Source: an uncultured Gammaproteobacteria bacterium
GTDB taxonomy: Bacteria; Pseudomonadota; Gammaproteobacteria; Pseudomonadales; Pseudohongiellaceae
Direction: 5' to 3'
Length of the DNA: 34,922 bases
NCBI GenBank assembly: GCA_913054495.1
Contig: CAJXIY010000024.1
Span: 1 to 34,922, forward strand
The stretch's first letter is position 1, and the number at the start of each line of letters is the position of its first letter. A model generated the notes under the pieces. It was not told where the DNA came from. It was given only the letters and a program-made list of their open reading frames with translations, and did not search any database. The position numbers were made by a program, and so were the translations under genes. Below are positions 28,662 to 34,922 of the stretch, in pieces.

Positions 28662-30079
28662 TCTGAATATAGCGTCACCACTTGTATGGCCTGGCGCTCC
28701 AGCAACAATTTGTAATCCGACATGGGTTCAAGGCTGATGTAGGTAATGATCTGTTCTTCATCGTCGACGATGGAAAACTCCTCCGCACTCACGCGTGTTC
28801 CAGCACCTGCATGTTCGAAGCAACTCTCGCTAATCAACAATGCATTATCCGGGCACTCATCGCAGATCTGACGAGTCAGATCGAGGGTCCTGCCAGTAAA
28901 ATTATTGGTATCCTGAGTGATGGGTGAGTAGAGGCCGCTCACGGCTTGACCGCTGTGAACTGCCAACTTAAATTTTGCCCCAATGTGGCTCTCGTCAATA
29001 TCGGAAAGATCTCCCACCAGGTAAAGGAAAAGCTGCGCCGTACAGATAGCATAGAAAGCCTGCTCCTCCTCCAGTTGCACCGATCCAAAATTGACGATGA
29101 TCTCTCCGTCGGAACAGTAACCGACGTGACCATTGTAAAGTTGGCTCACCTTGCCGGCGAAGAAATAGTATTTGTTCAATAAGCTGACAAGTCGCTCTTC
29201 ACTCAAGGTAGAGGCGAGGAAGTGAAAGTTGGTCATCTTGATATTAAGCAAGGTAACGTCTTGTTTGCCTGGGATGGCTTTGAAACTCTGCGCGTCTTCC
29301 TCCGGTTTGCGATGGCCAAAATTGTCGAGAAAAGTATTTTGGGCAAGAAATTCCGCGGTGGCATTGAATTGCTTGATGGCGACACTGATCTCGCTGTTGT
29401 CATCTGGCTCGGGGCAGGTTTCAATTTTCCCCTTGCGAATATTGCTTATGGAAAAAGCCAGCAAATTAATTGGAAAACTGATGAGATACCGGAAATAGGT
29501 TGTAGTGAGCGTGGCCGCCACCGCAATCAATATCAGAGTCGCAGCGATGACGAAGATGAAATTATTGACCAGGCCGACTTCTATATAGCTCAGGTCTAGC
29601 CTCAGTCGGATGTAACCGGCCACCGAATCTGCCAGTAAGATTGGGGCAAGATAAACTCCTTCGAGTGCATTCAGCGTAACAGGAAGGGGGATGATGGTCT
29701 CGACGGGGGTGTGTGCGCCAGCCGCTACAGCGACTATTTCGCCATCGATGTTTAAAACTGCGATTTCGGCGATAGTTGAGTCACGGGTGATGCCGCCGAG
29801 CACCACATTCATGCTGATCGGGTCATTTGCCAACACCAGTTCCGTAAGTTGTACCGCGGTCTGTTGGGCTAGCGTCTGGCCGAGGCTATCTGCCTGCTGA
29901 CGCAGTAGATTCTGGGTGTTGTATGCGCTGATCAACCAAAATACACACATGGAAAGCAGCAGCAGTAAACAAACCGCGATGGTAAACTTTCTGGAGGTCC
30001 GCGAGCTGCTAACGCCAGCACTCACAACTGGATCGGTGGAAGGCTCAGCTTGTGCCTGATTTTCTTGCAACAGTACCAC
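28658..30079 (-). CDS. membrane protein with Smp/AhpA-like sensor, HAMP and degenerate class III cyclase domain
   Basis: 473 residues. TM1 at about 32-52; a periplasmic region (55-165) that resembles the Smp/YtjB (AhpA) family in pattern, with [18 protein letters not shown]2 at about 170-193; a HAMP-like stretch (190-245); then a class III nucleotide cyclase-like domain (about 274-425). In that domain the ALxNKYYF helix and [10 protein letters not shown] (the second metal Asp, 324) and a VHSGQAVSG block are present, but the first metal Asp of the usual DIxGF box appears to be Lys (KMTNF) and the substrate Lys of KxxGD is lost. Cyclase activity is therefore unlikely; a sensing or binding role is inferred. 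Begins with GTG. Same strand as and downstream of the GGDEF-EAL gene. Confidence 0.7.
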   Translation of the reverse strand: MVLLQENQAQAEPSTDPVVSAGVSSSRTSRKFTIAVCLLLLLSMCVFWLISAYNTQNLLRQQADSLGQTLAQQTAVQLTELVLANDPISMNVVLGGITRDSTIAEIAVLNIDGEIVAVAAGAHTPVETIIPLPVTLNALEGVYLAPILLADSVAGYIRLRLDLSYIEVGLVNNFIFVIAATLILIAVAATLTTTYFRYLISFPINLLAFSISNIRKGKIETCPEPDDNSEISVAIKQFNATAEFLAQNTFLDNFGHRKPEEDAQSFKAIPGKQDVTLLNIKMTNFHFLASTLSEERLVSLLNKYYFFAGKVSQLYNGHVGYCSDGEIIVNFGSVQLEEEQAFYAICTAQLFLYLVGDLSDIDESHIGAKFKLAVHSGQAVSGLYSPITQDTNNFTGRTLDLTRQICDECPDNALLISESCFEHAGAGTRVSAEEFSIVDDEEQIITYISLEPMSDYKLLLERQAIQVVTLYSD

Positions 30080-30193
30080 TCTCTATCGGGGAGCCTCCGA
30101 ACAAGTCTATGGCCCCATAAGTCTATTTCGCTACAAGAATAGCAGGAGCCATCCACTTCCCCAATCAGTTTTCTCAGGGCCAGGGAAAGCCTT

Positions 30194-31516
30194 CTACAGG
30201 CTGAGAGTTTCATCCTTGAGAAACTCGAAATTCATTGCGCTGTTCGGTTTATGCAGGCAGTAGCCCTATGCAAAATTCACCTTCGATCGCCACAGCAGCG
30301 GCAGCAAAGACATGTCGTCGATCATGGCCGCAATTACCCGTAATCCAGTTTCATGGAGTTGATTTATGGTGCGCTTGAGCTGTTGAATTTTCATTGGGTT
30401 CAGCCTGAGCTTCTCCAGCAGCGACACATCGAGTTTTACTGCATGCGCACGTAGCAAGGGCAGATAGCGAAACGGATCGGCCGTGCAGCCAAAATGGGAT
30501 ACGCAGAGGCGAATATTGAGAGGGTTCAGCTTGTGACAGAAATAATCCATGTGGTGCTGAGCGATCAGCACATCGATTTCACTGATCTGGAATACCAGTT
30601 GCTCGGCAACTCGACCGAAATGGCTTATTCGATTCTCCAACCAGTGGAAAAACTTCGGACTGACCAATGAATTCTGGGTCAGGCTCACGGTTAATCTCAG
30701 CGTCTCCCGCCGATTTTGCCGTAGGACACAAAAGGCCTGCTCAATCACCCAGAGGTCAATGGCCTCGCCCATCGCATTCTGCACCGCGGTTTCGAAGAGG
30801 ACGTCGGCGGGCAGCTCTACAACCCCATGGGCTAGACTGGTACGAATTTCGTAGTGCTGTAGGCCATCTTCCTTAAGGCAGGCAATCGCCTGAAATGACA
30901 ATCTCAATTGATTTTCCTTCAAGGCACGGCGTAGACGCCGTAGAGCGGTCTCGGCTGGAATCTGTAGCGCTGGAATATCGCCGCGGTGGTGGCCCAGGCC
31001 GAGATCATGACGCGCGCGCGCGAACACCACATCGGCAGAGGGGATACGCCGGCTCAGTTTGGCGAGACCGATACCACATTTCAGCTCTAGCTGAGGCGGA
31101 ATCGAAGCAGACACCGTCGATTGCATTGCCAGTTTCACGCGGTCCGTGATCAGGCGGGCGTTGAGGCTGCATTCGTCCAGTAGCAAGACCGCGAACTCAT
31201 AGTGTTCGCAGTGACACAGCACCGCCTTGTCGGGCAGTGATTTTTCCAGCAGGCGGGCAATATCACTCAGTAGCAGGCTGGCCTCCGATTTTCCTACCCA
31301 ACTGCGAATCTCGTAGAATTTTTCCAGCTGCAACAGGGCCAGGGTAGCTTCCAGCGGGCCCTGCCGACACCTTAGTAGTGTCTTCTCCACCTGCTGGCCT
31401 AGATAATCCTGCTCAAACAGGCCGGTCAGGGGGTCTCGCCGTGGCGTGAGCTGCCCCCTGTTCCTCACTTTCGAATTCGGGCCTTGCCCTGATTCTGCAG
31501 ATTTTGATTGCGCCAT
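30194..31516 (-). pseudogene. degenerate GGDEF-EAL protein interrupted by an amber codon
   Basis: The open frame runs 31516-30266 (416 residues). It has a GGDEF-like domain (about 25-180, starting RRDPLTGLFEQDYL, with the signature replaced by EHYEF at 104-108) and an EAL domain (about 190-416). EAL is EIR (223-225), DDFG is SHFG (340-343) and the late Glu of IAEGVE is Ala, while Glu313 and KLD (361-363) remain; neither c-di-GMP synthesis nor hydrolysis is expected. The frame stops at TAG (30266-30268) right after VNFA, where EAL proteins read VNFxQGYxLxxP. Beyond the stop the same frame continues GYCLHKPNSAMNFEF and ends at TAG 30194-30196. The TAG replaces the conserved Gln (CAG to TAG). 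AGAGGG precedes the start. Nonsense mutation, read-through and sequencing error are all open. Confidence 0.75.
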
Positions 31517-31731
31517 AGGCGATACCCTCTGGGCCCATCCCTACTTGAGGGTAGTACATAATCACCGGGGAAGGGGTTGCGAGGTCAAGCAAGTAAGGAA
31601 AAATTAAGCCTAAGTTCTTCAAAAAAACCAAATATATAGGCTAAATGCCGCTAACTAACGCTAACGGGACAGAGAGCACCGTATAACAGGGCTTTGGTAA
31701 GAAGGATTTGGATTTTAGGATGACCGCTAAT

Positions 31732-31945
31732 GGCGCGTTGGGCTCCCGTACCCGCCTGCCTTACCGGCTTGCACCTCTGCTGGTAGATTCCTCCAGAAAA
31801 ACCTGCGTGTCCCCAGAGATACATTCATCTGCGTAGGAAAGAGACAGCCACTAGAGTGTTCTCCCTCGGTCAATCAGTGCTGCGCCTTTATTGCTGCGGC
31901 AGAAGGATACGGCATCCCATCGCTTGATAATTCATCGCAAATATT
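31732..31945. repeat. dispersed repeat element, copy B (214 bp)
   Basis: Homologue of copy A (15231-15400). Both share GGCGCG at the left, a CxCCTGCC arm, CGGCTTGCACC, and the right block from TCTCCCTCGGTCA through GCTGCGGCAGAAGGATA to CATCGC. Copy B has about 45 extra bases in the middle and the arms TCCCGTACCCGCCTGCC and GGCAGAAGGATACGGCA, which pair at 13 of 17 positions. No coding capacity. Confidence 0.65.
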
Positions 31946-31980
31946 AATGAGTAAGTTAGCTTAGGTGTGAGTCACTCCTG

Positions 31981-32169
31981 CTAAAAGAACGGCTTCATTC
32001 TTATTCTGACCAATGACAATCTTGCGATTCTTAGTAAGGGTCGTAATTCGCTGCGTACCTGGACGAGGGGCAAGCCTGGAAATTGCAGTAAATCCTTTGG
32101 ATATGTCATCAGATCGGATAATATCTGTTGCCGTTTTTCGGGCGCGTGAGATCCAGGAATTATCGACAT
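31981..32169 (-). pseudogene. possible N-terminal remnant of epmB (lysine 2,3-aminomutase)
   Basis: A 62-codon minus-strand frame divergent from efp, the usual position of epmB. The stretch RQQILSDLMTYPKDLLQFPG resembles the EpmB N-terminus (a W-Q-x-x-L ... T-D-P-x-E-L-L pattern) with changes that single bases could explain, and a later LRIARLSLVRIRMK loosely resembles LRVPRxFxxRM. The radical-SAM CxxxCxxC domain is absent; repeat copy B lies just beyond. The similarity is judged by eye and is weak; a chance frame is quite possible. Confidence 0.3.
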
Positions 32170-32197
32170 CGGCTATGCTAGCTGGCGAGAGGAAATA

Positions 32198-32770
32198 ATG
32201 GCGACTTACTCCACGAGTGAATTTAAAAACGGACTAAAAGTTCTGGTAGACGGTGAGCCCTGTTCCATTTTAGAGAATGAGATGGTAAAACCGGGTAAGG
32301 GACAGGCCTTTAACCGGGTCAAATTTCGCAATTTGATGAACGGTCGCGTCTGGGAGCGGACCTACAAATCGGGTGAATCCATCGAAGCGGCGGACGTCCT
32401 GGAAATAAACATGGAATACCTGTACACAGATGGAGAGTTCTGGCACTTCATGAAAACCGATGACAGCTATGAGCAAGTCGCAGCAGATGCTACCGCCATC
32501 GCCGAAGCGAAAAACTGGCTGAAGGAGCAAGACCTGTACACCGTCATTCTCTGGAATGAGGTGCCTATTTCAGTCACGCCGCAAAATTTCGTGGAATTGG
32601 AGGTCATCGATACCGATCCTGGCCTGAAGGGGGACACCGCCCAGGGTGGAACCAAGCCTGCGACCCTGAGCTCTGGTGCCGTGGTAAAAGTTCCCCTGTT
32701 TGTCAACATTGGAGACGTGCTTCGCGTTGATACTCGCAATGGCGAGTATCAAAATCGCGTTAGCAAGTGA
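32198..32770 (+). CDS. efp: elongation factor P
   Basis: 190 residues (E. coli 188). Relieves ribosome stalling at polyproline. Three OB-like domains; Lys34 in VKPGKGQAF is the residue that EpmA lysylates, matching the E. coli-type loop and not the arginine type. The C-terminus has [35 protein letters not shown] is a strong ribosome binding site. The epmA gene follows at once; its modification enzyme gene epmB is not intact in this window. Confidence 0.97.
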   Translation: MATYSTSEFKNGLKVLVDGEPCSILENEMVKPGKGQAFNRVKFRNLMNGRVWERTYKSGESIEAADVLEINMEYLYTDGEFWHFMKTDDSYEQVAADATAIAEAKNWLKEQDLYTVILWNEVPISVTPQNFVELEVIDTDPGLKGDTAQGGTKPATLSSGAVVKVPLFVNIGDVLRVDTRNGEYQNRVSK

Positions 32771-32778
32771 GACGGCCT

Positions 32779-33735
32779 ATGGCGAACTGGCTTCCAGGCG
32801 CTTCCCTAGAGAATTTGCGAAAGCGTGCCCAAATGTTGGCAACGATTCGCAGTTTCTTTTCTGAGAAAAATGTTCTCGAAGTAGAAACGCCCCTTCTGGG
32901 CCACTCCACGGTGACGGATGTCTATATTCAGTCGCTGCAGCTGAATACCAACATACGAAGCAAGTCGAAAACACTCTATTTGCAGACCTCGCCCGAATAC
33001 TCCATGAAACGTTTGTTGGGTGCTGGCATTGGTCCGATCTATCAAATCTGCAAGGCGTTTCGGGAGGGGGAGACCAGCATGCGTCACAACCCTGAATTCA
33101 CCATACTTGAGTGGTACCAGCCAGGATATTCGATGACCGATCTGATGAATGAGGTAGAACAATTACTCTTCGAGCTCCTCGGTTACGAAACAATTTCGCG
33201 TTATTCCTACCACGAGGTTTTTCTGGAGAAACTGGATATCGATCCCCACACCATTACGGTGGAAGATCTCGAAGTAGTCACTCGAGAGAGGATAGATATT
33301 TACGGCGGAGATCTGGGCAAGACCGACTATCTGCAACTGTTGATGGCCCATGTCATCGAACCGATGCTGGCGGAAAACTTTTTTGTTTATGATTTTCCGG
33401 TTGGACAGGAAGCACTGGCCAAATTCGAACTGGATGAGGCGGAAATGACGGTCGCGAAGCGCTTCGAACTGTTTTGCGAAGGCATGGAAATCGCCAATGG
33501 TTATTACGAACTTATCGATGCAGACGAGCAGCGTGGTAGATTCGAATCAGATGTGGAGAAGCGCAAAAAACTTAACTTGCCCGTATATATTCCCGATGAG
33601 AAGTTGCTGGCGGCGCTGGATGCAGGCATTCCTCAATCTGCAGGTGTTGCTATAGGCGTCGACCGTTTGCTCATGTTGCTGCTTGGGTCTTCGAATATTA
33701 GTGACGTAATCAGTTTTACTACCGATTTAAGCTAG
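32779..33735 (+). CDS. epmA: EF-P--(R)-beta-lysine ligase
   Basis: 318 residues from ATG 32779 (E. coli 325). Class II lysyl-tRNA synthetase paralogue without an anticodon domain that attaches beta-lysine to EF-P Lys34. Motif 2 region CKAFREGETSMRHNPEFTILEWYQP, motif 3 GVAIGVDRLLML, and N-terminal FFSEKNVLEVETPLL are present. A GTG at 32767 overlaps the efp stop, but MANWLPGASLENLRKRA fits the family better. Forms an operon with efp, eight bases apart. Confidence 0.95.
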   Translation: MANWLPGASLENLRKRAQMLATIRSFFSEKNVLEVETPLLGHSTVTDVYIQSLQLNTNIRSKSKTLYLQTSPEYSMKRLLGAGIGPIYQICKAFREGETSMRHNPEFTILEWYQPGYSMTDLMNEVEQLLFELLGYETISRYSYHEVFLEKLDIDPHTITVEDLEVVTRERIDIYGGDLGKTDYLQLLMAHVIEPMLAENFFVYDFPVGQEALAKFELDEAEMTVAKRFELFCEGMEIANGYYELIDADEQRGRFESDVEKRKKLNLPVYIPDEKLLAALDAGIPQSAGVAIGVDRLLMLLLGSSNISDVISFTTDLS

Positions 33736-33882
33736 AACAAAGGGCAAAATAACCCCCCTGCTCCGAGATTGCGTACCTCCAGGTAAGGCACAATCAACTA
33801 AAATAAATAATCACGCACCCCAATTTAACTTAATCTTCCAATTTAGCTAAATATTTCGCGGGGATATCTCAGTCACCGATCC

Positions 33883-34776
33883 CTATTGATGTGCCTCATC
33901 AAGAATTCGATTCTTGTAGAGCTCGCGCAAGCGCATGGTAATCGGTCCGGGCTGTCCATCGCCGATGTCATGGCCATCGATACTAACCACGGCTAATGTA
34001 ATCGTTGTTGCACTGCTGATGAAGGCCTCATCGGCTTGCAAGGCTTCGGCAACCGTAAAGGCCCTTTGATCTATTTCTATGTCTGCTTTCTCGGCAATTT
34101 CGATTAGTGTCCGGCGGCGGATTCCGGGTAGGATCAGGTTGGAAAGTGGCCGGGTAATGACGGTTCCATCTTTAACGATGTAGGCGGTTGAGGTAACCCC
34201 CTCGGTTACAAATCCATCTTCCACCATCCAGCCTTCCTGGGCTCCTCGGGAAACTGCATCCTGTTTTGCAAGCACCTGTGCGAGCAGGTTAACGGATTTA
34301 ATATCACGTCGTTTCCATCTCAAGTCTTCTGTGGTTACCACGGGGATGCCGGTTTCGGCGGCGGGATTATCCAGTAATTCCATAGCCGAAGTGAAAGCCA
34401 CCAAGGTTGTTGGCGTATCGGCAGGAAAAGAGAAGACCCGGTCCGCAACGCCACGAGTAACCTGGGAGTAGACTGTGCCCTCCCGCAGTTCATTGCGTCG
34501 CACTAACTGCTGCATCACCTCGAGATAATCTTGCTTGGTGCAGGGCCAGCTTATGCTCAGTTCACCCAGGCTTCGGTCCAGGCGCTCCAGGAAATACTGT
34601 TTGTCGACTACATGCCCGGCAATGACAGGCACTACTTCGTAGACACCGTCGCCAAAAACAAACCCCCTGTCGAATACGGAGATTTTTGCTTCCTCTTCGG
34701 GGAGATATTCTCCGTTAACATAAACAATCCTGTTCAAAATATTCCCCATCTCAGCGATTTCGATTCCGCTCTCCAT
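33883..34776 (-). CDS. dat: D-amino acid aminotransferase (PLP class IV)
   Basis: Up to 297 residues. Fold-type IV transaminase: VYVNGEYLPEEEAKISVFDRGFVFGDGVYEVVPV, catalytic Lys160 in RWKRRDIKSVNLL, DGFVTEG and the phosphate-binding SSATT block. DRGFxFGDGVYEV and KSVNLL point to the D-alanine/D-glutamate transaminase group rather than IlvE or PabC, though closely related class IV enzymes cannot be excluded. The true start is uncertain: ATG 34776, ATG 34749 and TTG 34737 (with GGGGA before it) are all possible, and the last two fit the family length better. It follows the GNAT gene by 12 bases. Confidence 0.88.
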   Translation of the reverse strand: MESGIEIAEMGNILNRIVYVNGEYLPEEEAKISVFDRGFVFGDGVYEVVPVIAGHVVDKQYFLERLDRSLGELSISWPCTKQDYLEVMQQLVRRNELREGTVYSQVTRGVADRVFSFPADTPTTLVAFTSAMELLDNPAAETGIPVVTTEDLRWKRRDIKSVNLLAQVLAKQDAVSRGAQEGWMVEDGFVTEGVTSTAYIVKDGTVITRPLSNLILPGIRRRTLIEIAEKADIEIDQRAFTVAEALQADEAFISSATTITLAVVSIDGHDIGDGQPGPITMRLRELYKNRILDEAHQ

Positions 34777-34788
34777 TTGAAGCTTGGC

Positions 34789-34922
34789 CTAAGCAAATTC
34801 TTTGGCGAATTTACTCAGTGCCTCACCATGGAGGCGTTGAACGGTCCATTCCTCTAGTGGTATTGCACCGATGGATCGGTAGAACTGAATCGAGGGCTCA
34901 TTCCAGTCCAACACCGACCATT
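34789..34922 (-). CDS. GNAT-family N-acetyltransferase, C-terminal fragment
   Basis: 44 residues reach the window edge, so the gene begins outside. The visible WSVLDWNEPSIQFYRSIGAIPLEEWTVQRL is the C-terminal part of a GNAT domain of the diamine N-acetyltransferase-like type, where D-W-N-x-x-x-x-x-F-Y helps bind acetyl-CoA. Substrate unknown. Probably the upstream gene of a unit with the D-amino acid aminotransferase. It was not in any long open frame but is clear from the reading frame ending at TAG 34789-34791. Confidence 0.75.
   Translation of the reverse strand, partial: WSVLDWNEPSIQFYRSIGAIPLEEWTVQRLHGEALSKFAKEFA

Larger units (their letters stand above)
31517..32197. other. 681-base region between the GGDEF-EAL gene and efp
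   Basis: Holds a possible minus-strand promoter for the GGDEF-EAL gene (TTGACC near 31587), repeat copy B (31732-31945) and a possible epmB remnant (31981-32169). The plus-strand frame open at 32013-32198 overlaps that remnant and has no recognisable features. The GAGGAAAT just before 32198 is the efp ribosome binding site. Confidence 0.6.

Noticed and set aside
32013..32198. 61-codon plus-strand frame ending at the efp start
   Set aside because: Antisense to the possible epmB remnant, no motif and no ribosome binding site; efp has its own strong one.

Overview
The window looks like chromosomal core DNA of a gammaproteobacterium, most likely marine or aquatic. Several gene neighbourhoods are gammaproteobacterial hallmarks: psd-rhdA-rsgA facing orn; tolC next to thiC; nudF-yqiB-cpdA-yqiA-parE-parC; and efp-epmA. 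The rhodanese has the CxxHHRSG loop known from Azotobacter/Pseudomonas RhdA. The OmpA-like protein, response regulator and histidine kinase at 16.3-20.2 kb resemble the Pds proteins of the proteobacterial dedicated sortase system, which is reported mainly from marine Gammaproteobacteria. No rRNA, tRNA, CRISPR array, intact transposase or phage gene was seen.

Layout. 0-1.6 kb: an alpha/beta hydrolase and a cold-shock protein. 1.8-5.3 kb, minus strand: rsgA, rhdA, psd and rpiA (ribosome assembly GTPase, sulfurtransferase, phosphatidylethanolamine synthesis, pentose phosphate isomerase). orn diverges from rsgA at 5.4 kb. 6.0-8.3 kb, minus strand: a YbdL-type methionine aminotransferase overlapping the start region of queG. 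8.3-8.5 kb: a small repeat element with inverted ends. Next come tolC (minus) and thiC (plus), a cytosolic-type M14 carboxypeptidase, a DAHP synthase, a DUF924 protein and a glutathione S-transferase. 16.3-20.2 kb: the pdsO/pdsR/pdsS-like envelope-sensing cluster, with no sortase gene beside it. 20.3-21.3 kb: a DUF2889 protein and a small parvulin. 21.4-28.7 kb, plus strand: nudF, yqiB, cpdA, yqiA, parE and parC. 28.7-31.5 kb, minus strand: two signalling proteins that look catalytically dead, one cyclase-like and one GGDEF-EAL; the second carries an in-frame amber codon just before its conserved C-terminal tail. 32.2-33.7 kb: efp-epmA. Right edge: a D-amino acid aminotransferase and the end of a GNAT acetyltransferase.

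The genes are mostly housekeeping. The less ordinary content lies between and at the ends of genes. Three families of short dispersed repeats are visible. (1) Two copies of a 170-214 bp element with imperfect inverted arms whose differences partly covary (15.2 and 31.7 kb). (2) A TAGCAGGCTGTTGAAAA motif, usually near a gene end and twice supplying the stop codon, plus one 146 bp element bounded by two inverted copies. (3) A TAGGGCACCTCTGATTAA-like motif at many gene starts and ends, also able to supply a stop codon or, inverted, a Shine-Dalgarno sequence. Decay is visible around 30-32 kb: the amber codon, and a possible remnant of epmB next to efp.
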